Part shown: positions 49,998 through 57,932 of the stretch, piece by piece
Layout of the letters: every line of letters begins with the position of its first letter
Position numbering within the stretch: position 1 is the stretch's first letter
Source: Streptomyces canus
Lineage (GTDB): Bacteria; Actinomycetota; Actinomycetes; Streptomycetales; Streptomycetaceae
NCBI RefSeq assembly: GCF_001514145.1
Contig: NZ_KQ948656.1
Span: 496,001 to 560,000, forward strand
DNA: 64,000 nt
Reading direction: 5' to 3'
Notes under the pieces: model-generated
Databases searched by the model: none
What the model saw: only the letters and a program-made list of their open reading frames with translations
Told to the model about the DNA's origin: nothing
Position numbers and translations under genes: made by a program

Positions 49998-50734
49998 CGC
50001 ATGTCCCCTTCCGTGGCGGCCAGGATCTCGGCCAGGTGCATCGTGCCGACGCCGGTTCGGAGCCGGGACAGGCCGCCGCCGATGTGGGTGAGACAGGAGT
50101 TGTCCCCTGCGGACAGGATCTCGGCGCGGGTGTCCTGCACATGGCGCATCTTGTCGGCGAGCATCGCGTTGGACACGTCCGCGTTCTTCAGGGCGAAGGT
50201 GCCGCCGAAGCCGCAGCAGGACTCCGCGTCGGGCAGTTCGACCAGGTCGATGCCCTTCACGGCGCGCAACAGCCTGAGCGGCCGGTCACCGACGCGGAGC
50301 ATCCGCAGCGAATGGCAGGTCGGGTGGTAGGTGACGCGGTGCGGGAAGTAGGCGCCGACATCGGTGACGCCGAGGACGTCGACGAGGAGTTCCGACAGCT
50401 CGTACACCGTCGGGACCACCTGCTCGACCGCCTCGGCGAGGGCGGCGTCGCCGTACTGGGCCGCCACCACGCGGTGGTGGTCGCGCACCATGCCCGCGCA
50501 GGACCCGGAGGGGGCCACGACCGCGTCGTAGCCCGCGAAGACCTCGGCGAAACGGCGGACCATGGGCAGGGTCTCGGGGCGGTAACCGGTGTTGAAGTGC
50601 ATTTGGCCGCAGCAGGTCTGGCCCTGCGGGAACTCCACGGTGTGGCCGAGGCGTTCCAGCAGTTCGGTCACCGCGCGACCGGTGCGGGGGAACATCGTGT
50701 CGTTGAAGCAGGTGATGAAGAGGGCTATGCGCAT
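49994..50734 (-). CDS. lutA: Lactate utilization protein A (LutA/YkgE)
   Basis: The 246-residue protein has two CCG domains: FPQGQTCCGQMHFNTGYRPE with APSGSCAGMVRDHH, and VTYHPTCHSLRMLRVGDRPL with ELPDAESCCGFGGTFALKN. Both CCG pairs (QTCCG and ESCCGFGG) are intact and bind a non-cubane iron-sulfur cluster in related proteins. It begins MRIALFITCFNDTMFPRTGR, a standard LutA/GlcF-like start. The start overlaps the 3' end of the lactonase gene by 10 bases. Confidence 0.94.
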   Translation of the reverse strand: MRIALFITCFNDTMFPRTGRAVTELLERLGHTVEFPQGQTCCGQMHFNTGYRPETLPMVRRFAEVFAGYDAVVAPSGSCAGMVRDHHRVVAAQYGDAALAEAVEQVVPTVYELSELLVDVLGVTDVGAYFPHRVTYHPTCHSLRMLRVGDRPLRLLRAVKGIDLVELPDAESCCGFGGTFALKNADVSNAMLADKMRHVQDTRAEILSAGDNSCLTHIGGGLSRLRTGVGTMHLAEILAATEGDMR

Positions 50735-51633
50735 GGGGTTTCCTGGTGCGGGGCCGGCGGTGCGGGGACGGGCAGGTGGTAGGTCCGCACGGCCGTGCCG
50801 GTGAAGACGTCGTGGCGCTCGGCCGGTCCGAGTCCGGCCGTCAACTCGCTCGCTACGGCGATCACCTCGGCGTACGTGGCGGCGAGCCGGCAGACCGGCC
50901 AGTCGGAGCCGAACATCAGCCGCCCGGGTCCGAAGGCGGCGAGCACGGTGTCGGCGTATGGGGTGAGCGCCGCGACGGTCCAGCTGTGCCAGTCGACTTC
51001 GGTGACCATGCCGGAGAGTTTGCAGACGGTGTTGGGGAGGGCGGCCAGGCGCCGGATCTGCTGTGCCCAGGGGGCGAGTTCGCCCGAGGCGATGGGCGGC
51101 TTGCCGAGGTGGTCGAGGACGAACGTGAGGCCGGGCAACTGCTGCGCGGCCTCGACGGCCGCCTCGAGTTGGTGGGGCTGCACCACGAGGTCGTGGACGA
51201 GTCCCGCCTCCGCGACCGCGGCAAGGCCGCGCAATACGTCCGGACGTACGAGCCAGCGCGGGTCCGGCTCGCCCTGTACCTGGTGACGGATGCCCACCAG
51301 ATGCTGCCCTCCGGTGCCCGCGCGCAGGTCCGCGAGGGTCTCGGCGACGTCGGGTGCGGTCAGGTCGGTCCAGCCAACGACTCCCGCGACCAGGTCGCTC
51401 TCCGCGGCCAGGGCCAGAAACTCCGGGGTCTCCTCGGGCACGGTGATCGTCTGTACCAGCACCGTGGCGGTGACACCGGCGGCGCGGGCCTCCGGCACCA
51501 GGTCGGCGAGGGTGAAGTCGCGCCGCAGCGGGGCGAGTTCGGCCCCGCTGATCCAGTCCTGGTCGCGGACGGACAGGTCCCACACGTGGTGGTGGGCGTC
51601 CACGATGCCGGGCCCCGTCTCCGCTGGGGTCAC
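50725..51633 (-). CDS. Amidohydrolase family lactonase (L-fuconolactonase-like)
   Basis: The 302-residue TIM-barrel hydrolase begins with GIVDAHHHVWDLSVRDQDWI, the HxH metal motif and the HHHVWD pattern of COG3618 sugar lactonases. VLVQTITVPEETPEFLALAA, TFVLDHLGKPPIASGELAPW and RLMFGSDWPVCRLAATYAEV follow. It would hydrolyse L-fucono-1,5-lactone to L-fuconate. The GTG at 51633 overlaps the stop of the mutarotase gene (GTGA). Neighbouring enzymes supply the preceding and following steps, so the assignment is strong. Confidence 0.9.
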   Translation of the reverse strand: MTPAETGPGIVDAHHHVWDLSVRDQDWISGAELAPLRRDFTLADLVPEARAAGVTATVLVQTITVPEETPEFLALAAESDLVAGVVGWTDLTAPDVAETLADLRAGTGGQHLVGIRHQVQGEPDPRWLVRPDVLRGLAAVAEAGLVHDLVVQPHQLEAAVEAAQQLPGLTFVLDHLGKPPIASGELAPWAQQIRRLAALPNTVCKLSGMVTEVDWHSWTVAALTPYADTVLAAFGPGRLMFGSDWPVCRLAATYAEVIAVASELTAGLGPAERHDVFTGTAVRTYHLPVPAPPAPHQETPCA

Positions 51634-51941
51634 AGCTGCCACACCACCGGCAGCGAGGCGTCCGCGCCCAGCGCGGAGTAGTCGTGGACGACGTCGAGCA
51701 GGTCGGCCATCCGGGCCTGCCAGGCGATGTTGACGGGCAGCTTGTCGAGTTCGGCGATCATCGCCTGGTAGTCCTCGACCTCCAGCACGTGGAACAGGTC
51801 CGTTCCGCTGCGCCAGATCGTCCATGCGCTCACGCCCGCGGCGCGGATGGCGGCGGTGAGTTCATCGGGCACCTCCTGGTGCGCGGCGTCGTACTCCTCG
51901 ACGCGGTCGGCACGGACCTTGGTGTGCAGGGCGACCTTCAT
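51630..51941 (-). CDS. L-rhamnose/L-fucose mutarotase
   Basis: The 103-residue protein is a small ferredoxin-like fold mutarotase of the RhaM/FucU-related class (COG3254): KVALHTKVRADRVEEYDAAH, AAGVSAWTIWRSGTDLFHVL, EVEDYQAMIAELDKLPVNIA and WQARMADLLDVVHDYS. It catalyses interconversion of the alpha and beta anomers of a 6-deoxyhexose, giving the dehydrogenase its preferred anomer. Both ends overlap neighbours by 4 bases. In this operon L-fucose is the likely sugar, although the family name is rhamnose mutarotase. Confidence 0.92.
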   Translation of the reverse strand: MKVALHTKVRADRVEEYDAAHQEVPDELTAAIRAAGVSAWTIWRSGTDLFHVLEVEDYQAMIAELDKLPVNIAWQARMADLLDVVHDYSALGADASLPVVWQL

Positions 51942-52966
51942 GAGGGCTCCTTCGGCGGCATGGCTCCCCCTACCGGTGTCGCGGCGGGGACGGGAACGCC
52001 CGGGTCCAGCAGGCCCTCGGCGCGCAGTTCGTCCCACAGCGCGTCCGGAATCGGGCGAGCCAGCTGCTCCACCGTGTCGTGCACCTCGAGCGGGGACCGC
52101 GCTCCGGTCAGGACGCTCGCGACCGCGTGATGGCCGAACGGGAAGCGCAGCGCGGCGGCCCGCAGCGGCACGCCGTGGCGCTCGCAGACCGCCAGCAGCC
52201 TGAGCGCCCGGTCGAGCACCGGCTGCGGAGCGGGTGCGTAGTCGTACGTGGCGCCCGGCCGGGGAGCCGTCAGCAGCCCGGAATTGAACACCCCGCCGAT
52301 GACCACGCTCCGGCCGCGGGCGGCCGCCTCCGGGAGCAGTTCGGTGAGCCCGTCCTGTTCCAGGAGGGTGTAGCGGCCGGCCAGCAGCACGACGTCGATG
52401 TCGGTCTCGCGCACGAACCGGGCGGGCAGCGCGGACTGGTTCATCCCGACGCCGATGGCTGCGATCACACCTTCGGCGCGCAGCCGCTCCAGTGCCGGGT
52501 ACGCCTCGCGCAACGCCTGCTCTACGTGGTCGTCCGGGTCGTGCAGCAGGGCCACGTCGACGCGGTCGACGCGGAGACGGTCCAGGCTTGCCTCCATGGA
52601 GCGCAGCACCCCGTCGGCGCTGAAATCCCAGACCCGGCGGTGGGTGGCCGGGACGGCGAAGCCGTGGGCGAGGTCGTCGCCCGCGCCGCCACCCGGATGC
52701 GGCACGAGGAGCCGGCCCACCTTGGTGGAGAGGGTGTAGGTGTCACGGGGGCGGTCCCGCAGCGCGGCGCCGAGCCGGCGTTCCGACAGGCCGAGACCGT
52801 AGTGGGGCGCGGTGTCGAACGTGCGGATTCCGGCGTCCCAGGCCGCGTCCACCGTGGCGTGGGCGGCCTCGTCGGTGACCGGGTGGAAGAGGTTGCCGAG
52901 GGCGGCACAGCCCAGCGCCAGTTCCGAGACCGGTACCGCGGTGCCGCCCAGCGCGGTGGTCCTCAC
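51938..52966 (-). CDS. Aldo/keto reductase (L-fucose/D-threo-aldose 1-dehydrogenase-like)
   Basis: The 342-residue enzyme has the AKR catalytic tetrad in order: FDTAPHYGLGLSERRLGAAL (Asp and Tyr), YTLSTKVGRLLVPH (Lys) and VDVALLHDPDDHVEQAL (His). [20 protein letters not shown] starts the barrel. Enzymes of this subgroup oxidise L-fucose to L-fuconolactone with NAD(P)+. The GTG at 52966 overlaps the SDR stop codon (GTGA), and its stop overlaps the mutarotase start. The context of lactonase and fuconate dehydratase supports the assignment. Confidence 0.9.
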   Translation of the reverse strand: MRTTALGGTAVPVSELALGCAALGNLFHPVTDEAAHATVDAAWDAGIRTFDTAPHYGLGLSERRLGAALRDRPRDTYTLSTKVGRLLVPHPGGGAGDDLAHGFAVPATHRRVWDFSADGVLRSMEASLDRLRVDRVDVALLHDPDDHVEQALREAYPALERLRAEGVIAAIGVGMNQSALPARFVRETDIDVVLLAGRYTLLEQDGLTELLPEAAARGRSVVIGGVFNSGLLTAPRPGATYDYAPAPQPVLDRALRLLAVCERHGVPLRAAALRFPFGHHAVASVLTGARSPLEVHDTVEQLARPIPDALWDELRAEGLLDPGVPVPAATPVGGAMPPKEPS

Positions 52967-53721
52967 GACCGGTCCACCGGGCGCAGCCGCAGTCCCTGCA
53001 TGCCGCCGTCCACCGCGAGGGCGGTGCCGGTGACGGACGCCGCGCCCGGACTCGCCAGGTACACGATCGCGGCCGCCACCTCCTCGGCGGACACCAGACG
53101 GCCCATCGGCTGGCGGGCGTCGAGGGCCGCGCGCTCGGCCTCCGGGTCGTCGGCGGCGTCCAGCAGCCGGGACACCCAGGGGGTGTCGGCGGTGCCGGGG
53201 TTCACGCAATTGACACGGATGCCCTCACGGACGTGGTCGGCGGCCATCGCCAGGGTGAGCGACAGTACGGCGCCCTTGCTGGCGGAGTACAGGGCACGCT
53301 GCGGCAGTCCCGCGGTGGCCGCGATGGAGCAGGTGTTGACGACGGACGCGTGCGCGGAGCGGCGCAGGTGGGGCAGAGCGGCGCGGGTGGTGCGGACGAT
53401 GCCGAGGACGTTGACGTCCAGGACCCGGTGCCACTGCTCGTCGGTGTTGTCCTCGACGGTGCCCGCCGCCCCGATGCCCGCGTTGTTGACGAGGATGTCG
53501 ATGCCCCCGAGCCGCGTCACCGCCGCGTCCACGGCGGCACGCACGGAGGCGTCGTCGCCGACGTCTGCCTTGAAACCGAGCAAAGGTGCGCCGGCGCCGT
53601 CCGGATCGAGGTCGAGCACGGCCACCGCCGCGCCCTGCGCCGCCAGTGCGCGGGCCGTGGCCAGCCCGATGCCGGACGCGCCTCCGGTGACGAGTGCCCT
53701 GAGCCCTGACAGATCGGTCAT
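52963..53721 (-). CDS. SDR dehydrogenase (2-keto-3-deoxy-L-fuconate dehydrogenase-like)
   Basis: The 252-residue classical SDR has [60 protein letters not shown] with the catalytic Ser, [12 protein letters not shown] with the catalytic Tyr and Lys, and ends [18 protein letters not shown]. In the bacterial L-fucose pathway, such an SDR oxidises 2-keto-3-deoxy-L-fuconate to the 2,4-diketo form. The start overlaps the end of the dehydratase gene by 4 bases. Confidence 0.9.
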   Translation of the reverse strand: MTDLSGLRALVTGGASGIGLATARALAAQGAAVAVLDLDPDGAGAPLLGFKADVGDDASVRAAVDAAVTRLGGIDILVNNAGIGAAGTVEDNTDEQWHRVLDVNVLGIVRTTRAALPHLRRSAHASVVNTCSIAATAGLPQRALYSASKGAVLSLTLAMAADHVREGIRVNCVNPGTADTPWVSRLLDAADDPEAERAALDARQPMGRLVSAEEVAAAIVYLASPGAASVTGTALAVDGGMQGLRLRPVDRS

Positions 53722-55055
53722 GCCGCATCCTCCTGAGCGGCGCGGTCGGCCACCCAGAACGCGCCGTCCGGGTAGCGGTACTCGGCGATGGACTCCTCGT
53801 GCATGGTGGCGGAGAAGCCCGGCGCGAGCGGCGCGGTGTAGTGGCCGTCGCGGATGACCACGGGCACGGTGAAGTGCTGGTGGAGGTGGTCGACGTACTC
53901 GATCACGCGGTTCTCGGTGGTCCCGGACAGCGCCAGGTAGTCGAACATCGACAGGTGCTGCACCAGCTCGCACAGGCCCACTCCGCCGGCGTGCGGGCAC
54001 ACCGGCACGCCGAACTTCGCGGCGAGGAGCAGGATCGCGAGGTTCTCGTTGACGCCGCCGACGCGGGCCGCGTCGATCTGGAGGACGTCGATGGCGCCGG
54101 CCTGGAGGAGCTGCTTGAAGACGATGCGGTTCTGCACGTGCTCGCCGGTCGCGACCTTCACGGGGGAGACCGCCTGCCGTACGGAGGCGTGTCCGAGGAT
54201 GTCGTCGGGGCTGGTGGGCTCCTCGATCCAGTACGGGTCGAACTCGGCGAGCGCCTTGGTCCACTCGATCGCCTCGTCCACGTTCCACCGCTGGTTGGCG
54301 TCGATGGCGATGCGGATGTCGTCGCCGACGGCGGCACGGGCGGTGCGCAGGCGTCGGATGTCGTCGTCGACGTCGGCGCCGACCTTGAGCTTGATCTGGG
54401 TGAAGCCGTCCGCGACGGCCTGCTTGGCCAGCCGGGTGAGCTTGTCGTCGGAGTAGCCGAGCCAGCCCGGGGAGGTGGTGTAGCCCGGGTAGCCGCGCTC
54501 CCGCAGGATCGCCTCGCGCTCGGCAAGCCCTGGGCGGCCCTCGCGCAGGAGGGTGAGCGCGTCCTCGGGGGTGAGAACATCGGCGATGTAGCGGAAGTCG
54601 ACCTGGGAGACCAGCCACTCCGGGGCGGCGTCGGCGAGCAGCTTCCACAGCGGCTTGCCCTCCCGCTTGGCGGCCAGGTCCCACGCGGCGTTGACCACGG
54701 CACCGATCGCCATGTGCATCACGCCCTTCTCTGGGCCGAGCCAGCGCAGCTGGCTGTCGCCGATCAGGTCGCGGCTGAGTGAGCCCGGGTCGGCGCACAG
54801 CTCCTGGACGTCACGGCCCATGAGATGGGGCCGCAGCGCGTCGATCGCGGCGACCTGGACGTCGTTACCGCGTCCGATGGTGAAGGTGAAGCCATGGCCT
54901 TCGTGTCCGTCTCCGGCGTCGGTGCGGAGCACGACGTAGGCGGCGGAGTAGTCGGGATCCGGGTTCATCGCGTCGGAGCCGTCCAGTTCCCGGGAGGTAG
55001 GGAAGCGGACGTCGTAGGTGTCGACGGCGGTGATCCGTACAGGTGTTGCAGTCAA
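53718..55055 (-). CDS. L-fuconate dehydratase (enolase superfamily)
   Basis: The 445-residue enzyme has the mandelate racemase-subgroup layout. The N-terminal [20 protein letters not shown] is characteristic of L-fuconate dehydratases. The barrel carries [20 protein letters not shown] (catalytic Lys), [19 protein letters not shown] and [20 protein letters not shown] (Mg ligands) and [20 protein letters not shown] (Glu and His). It converts L-fuconate to 2-keto-3-deoxy-L-fuconate. The TTG at 55055 gives the usual [19 protein letters not shown] start and has AAAGG upstream; a GTG at 55073 overlapping the previous stop is the alternative. Confidence 0.93.
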   Translation of the reverse strand: MTATPVRITAVDTYDVRFPTSRELDGSDAMNPDPDYSAAYVVLRTDAGDGHEGHGFTFTIGRGNDVQVAAIDALRPHLMGRDVQELCADPGSLSRDLIGDSQLRWLGPEKGVMHMAIGAVVNAAWDLAAKREGKPLWKLLADAAPEWLVSQVDFRYIADVLTPEDALTLLREGRPGLAEREAILRERGYPGYTTSPGWLGYSDDKLTRLAKQAVADGFTQIKLKVGADVDDDIRRLRTARAAVGDDIRIAIDANQRWNVDEAIEWTKALAEFDPYWIEEPTSPDDILGHASVRQAVSPVKVATGEHVQNRIVFKQLLQAGAIDVLQIDAARVGGVNENLAILLLAAKFGVPVCPHAGGVGLCELVQHLSMFDYLALSGTTENRVIEYVDHLHQHFTVPVVIRDGHYTAPLAPGFSATMHEESIAEYRYPDGAFWVADRAAQEDAA

Positions 55056-55069
55056 GGGGGTGCTGCCTT

Positions 55070-55921
55070 TCACGCTTGGGCGAAGGTCTGGCGCTGGCTG
55101 CCGAGGCCGTCGACGGAGAGCTCGACGGTGTCGCCGGGGCACAGGAAGGGAGTGCCGGGAAGGCCGAGGGCCACACCCGCGGGTGTACCGGTGTTGATCA
55201 CGTCGCCGGGCTCCAGGACCATGTACTGACTCAGGTACGACACGATGTGGTCGACCGGGAAGACCATGTCGCTGGTGTGGCCGTCCTGCCGCTTCACGCC
55301 GTTGACGCTCAGATGCAGGCCGAGGTTCTGCGGGTCGCCGACCTCGTCGGCGGTGACCAGCCACGGGCCGAGCGGGTTGAAGGTCTCGCAGGACTTGCCC
55401 AGGTCCCACTGCGGCGAGTACTCCAGCTGGAACTCCCGCTCCGAGACGTCATGGCTGATCGCATACCCCGCGATCACGGCCCGCGCGGCCTCAGGGCCGT
55501 CGAGGTAGCGGGCCCGCCGGCCGATGACGACCGCCAGCTCGACCTCCCAGTCGGTCTTGACCGAGCCGCGGGGGATCAACACCTCGTCGTAGGGGCCGAC
55601 GACCGTGCCCGGGTCCTTCATGAACACCACCGGGCGCGCCGGGATCGCCGCACCGGTCTCGGCGGCGTGGTCGCGGTAGTTCAGCCCGACGCAGATGACC
55701 TTGCCGGGGCGCGTGACGGGTGCGCCCACCCGCAGGCCGTCCTGTTCGAGCTCGGGCAGTTCTCCGGCCGCAACGGCCGCACGGGCCCGGTCGACTCCAC
55801 CGGAGGCGAGGAAAACGCCGTCGATGTCCGGAGTCACGGAGGACAGATCCAGCAGCCGGCCGTCGTCGGTGCGGACGGCGGGCCGCTCCTCACCGGGGGC
55901 GCCGACTCGTAGCAGTTTCAC
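55070..55921 (-). CDS. FAH family hydrolase (2,4-diketo-3-deoxy-L-fuconate hydrolase-like)
   Basis: The 283-residue FAH-fold enzyme has [80 protein letters not shown] and [20 protein letters not shown], with the metal-binding acidic residues intact. In the L-fucose pathway such a protein cleaves 2,4-diketo-3-deoxy-L-fuconate to pyruvate and L-lactate. It is the first gene of the nine-gene operon. The GTG at 55921 follows GGGAG. Confidence 0.9.
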   Translation of the reverse strand: MKLLRVGAPGEERPAVRTDDGRLLDLSSVTPDIDGVFLASGGVDRARAAVAAGELPELEQDGLRVGAPVTRPGKVICVGLNYRDHAAETGAAIPARPVVFMKDPGTVVGPYDEVLIPRGSVKTDWEVELAVVIGRRARYLDGPEAARAVIAGYAISHDVSEREFQLEYSPQWDLGKSCETFNPLGPWLVTADEVGDPQNLGLHLSVNGVKRQDGHTSDMVFPVDHIVSYLSQYMVLEPGDVINTGTPAGVALGLPGTPFLCPGDTVELSVDGLGSQRQTFAQA

Positions 55922-56000
55922 TGGGGGAGCTCCCTTGCCATGCGGGATTCGTCTGAGGGGTGGTCGGCCGTAGAGCCGGCTCTCACGCATCCGCATGGAC

Positions 56001-56015
56001 AGTCATCGGATGTAT
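56001..56015. promoter_or_regulatory. ATACATCsGATGTAT-like site upstream of the catabolic operon
   Basis: The 15-mer agtcatcggatgtat has the perfect right half gatgtat and 5 of 7 left-half positions. It lies 80 bp upstream of the first catabolic gene, where the promoter should be, making it the best candidate for the GntR operator. Confidence 0.6.
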
Positions 56016-56502
56016 GGCGGCACAGTGACCATAGATGCGGAGATCCGCACCTGACAAGAATTCCTCGGGTGTATTTCCTCGACTTGGCCAGTCAAGCGCT
56101 CACGCCGGCTGATCTCCCAAGCTCACGCATGGCCACGAGGTCGACACACACCACGCCATCCGATGAATCCAGAGTGGAGCCAGAACGGCTCCGTCCCTGG
56201 TGGAACGATGGTGAGCGGGCATGTCATCGACCTCTACAGGGTGACACGGCCGCCTTGAGGCGCTCCCGCCTGCCTCGCCCCACCGGCCCAGACCGCCGCC
56301 CCGTTGCCCAATTGTGAGCTACGGCAGCGCATCGCCCGTCCCGTACGGGGGCCACGAATGCGCAGGTCACAAAGGTGTCGGCGCGACCCCCCGGGTCCGG
56401 AGAGGCGACTTCCCCGGCCCGGGGAGCCATGTCCCGCAAATCTCTGGTGGCGAACTCTTGTCAACCTCGGCAACGTCGTCGTAACGTCCTCGACGTCCCG
56501 AG

Positions 56503-56517
56503 ATACATCGGAGGAAT
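56503..56517. promoter_or_regulatory. ATACATCsGATGTAT-like site upstream of the ABC operon
   Basis: The 15-mer atacatcggaggaat has a perfect left half atacatc and 5 of 7 right-half positions, the mirror arrangement of the other three copies. It lies about 230 bp upstream of the substrate-binding protein gene. Confidence 0.5.
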
Positions 56518-56748
56518 GGTCGCATCGCCCCATGCGACTGTTCGGCCCGCATCCGTGCACCGCTTCGCCTCCGATCCTCGGTCCCCCTGACTCACCCTCA
56601 CCTCCGACCCTGCCGGGCATGATCCGCGCGCTTCCGCTCCGGATCGGCACCTCCCATCCGGCGTGACCTCGCCCTCCCCGCAGGCAGGTTCGTCCCCTCC
56701 CACCCTCGCCCTGCGGCCCTGTGCCCTGGCTAAGGAGAGAACACGGCC

Positions 56749-57798
56749 ATGAAGCTCGCTCGCACCCGCTCCACCGCTGCAGCCGCCACCACCGTCCTCG
56801 CGGTACTGGCCCTCGCCACCGCGTGCAACCGCGAAAGCACCGGTTCGGTCGCCGCGGACGGCGGCAAGCCCGCCATCGGCATCGACCTGCCGCGCTCGGA
56901 CTCCGACTTCTGGAACTCCTACGCGCAGTACATCGACAAGGACGTCAAGGCCGACGGCATCAAGGCCCTGCCGATCAGCAACTCGCAGAACGACGTCACC
57001 AAGCTGGTCGCCAATATGCAGGTGTTCCAGAACACCGGCGCCAAGGCCGTCGTCATGGCCCCCCAGGACACCGGCGCCATCGCCTCCACCCTCGACACCC
57101 TCGCGTCGAAGAAGATCCCGGTGGTCAGCGTCGACACCAGACCCGACAAGGGCGACGTGTACATGGTGGTCCGGGCCGACAACCGGGCCTACGGCACCAA
57201 GGCCTGTGAGTTCCTCGGCAAGCAGCTGGGCGGCAAGGGCAAGGTCGCCGAGTTCCAGGGCGCGCTGGACTCGATCAACGGACGCGACCGCTCCGAGGCC
57301 TTCGCGGAGTGCATGAAGACGAAGTTCCCGAAGATCAAGGTGTTCGAGCTGCCCACCGACTGGAAGGGCGACGTGGCCTCCGCCAAGCTGCAGAGCCTGC
57401 TCGCCCAGCACCCGGACCTGAACGGCATCTACATGCAGGCGGGCGGCGTCTTCCTGCAGCCGACCCTGGCTCTGCTGGAGCAGAAGGGCCTGCTCAAGCC
57501 CGCCGGGCAGAAGGGCCACATCAGCATCGTCTCCAACGACGGCATCCCTCAGGAGTTCGACGCCATACGCAAGGGCCAGATCGACGCCACCATCTCCCAG
57601 CCCGCCGACCTCTACGCCAAGTACGCGCTGTACTACGCCAAGGCCGCAGCCGACGGCAAGACCTTCCAGCCGGGCAAGACCGACCACGACTCCACCATCA
57701 TCAAGCTGCCCAACGGCCTGGAGGACCAGCTGCCCGCGCCCCTGGTCACCAAGGACACCGTCGACGACAAGTCGCTGTGGGGCAACAACGTCGGCTGA
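56749..57798 (+). CDS. Sugar ABC transporter substrate-binding lipoprotein (probable L-fucose)
   Basis: The 349-residue protein has a lipoprotein signal peptide with lipobox ALATAC and lipidated Cys26. A type I binding fold follows (PAIGIDLPRSDSDFWNSYAQ, AKAVVMAPQDTGAIASTLDT, KGKVAEFQGALDSINGRDRS, LNGIYMQAGGVFLQPTLALL, HISIVSNDGIPQEFDAIRKG). It delivers a monosaccharide to the ATPase and permease encoded downstream. The divergent fucose catabolic operon and the nearby fucosidase make L-fucose the likely ligand. A GGAGAG site precedes the ATG. Confidence 0.93.
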   Translation: MKLARTRSTAAAATTVLAVLALATACNRESTGSVAADGGKPAIGIDLPRSDSDFWNSYAQYIDKDVKADGIKALPISNSQNDVTKLVANMQVFQNTGAKAVVMAPQDTGAIASTLDTLASKKIPVVSVDTRPDKGDVYMVVRADNRAYGTKACEFLGKQLGGKGKVAEFQGALDSINGRDRSEAFAECMKTKFPKIKVFELPTDWKGDVASAKLQSLLAQHPDLNGIYMQAGGVFLQPTLALLEQKGLLKPAGQKGHISIVSNDGIPQEFDAIRKGQIDATISQPADLYAKYALYYAKAAADGKTFQPGKTDHDSTIIKLPNGLEDQLPAPLVTKDTVDDKSLWGNNVG

Positions 57799-57820
57799 CG
57801 ACCGACAGCGACCGCCCGCC

Positions 57821-57853
57821 GCGTCGGGGAACGGAGACCCCCGTCCCCGACGC
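57821..57853 (+). promoter_or_regulatory. Hairpin between substrate-binding protein and ATPase genes
   Basis: The left arm gcgtcggggaacgg (57821-57834, one bulged A) pairs with ccgtccccgacgc (57841-57853) around a 6-base loop. Hairpins at this position in ABC operons often act as partial terminators or protect the upstream mRNA, raising binding-protein expression over the ATPase. That role is inferred. Confidence 0.6.
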
Positions 57854-57932
57854 GCAGCCCGCCGCACCCCGCCCCGGCTGCACTCCCACGCCCCTCGGCC
57901 CCAGCCTCCGTACACGAAGGACGGTATCCACC

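Larger units (their letters stand above)
55922..56748. other. Divergent control region between the fucose catabolic and transport operons
   Basis: About 830 bp separates the two divergent operons. It contains two ATACATCsGATGTAT-like sites, one near each operon. Open frames in the region (for example around 56200-56440 on either strand) have no domain match or start signals, so I see no gene. Confidence 0.6.

Noticed and set aside
51630..52966. L-rhamnose rather than L-fucose as the substrate of the nine-gene operon, based on the rhamnose mutarotase family name
   Set aside because: The dehydratase N-terminus is typical of L-fuconate dehydratases, the first dehydrogenase is an aldo/keto reductase rather than the usual rhamnose SDR, and a GH29 fucosidase adjoins. 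Rhamnose is kept only as a test alternative.
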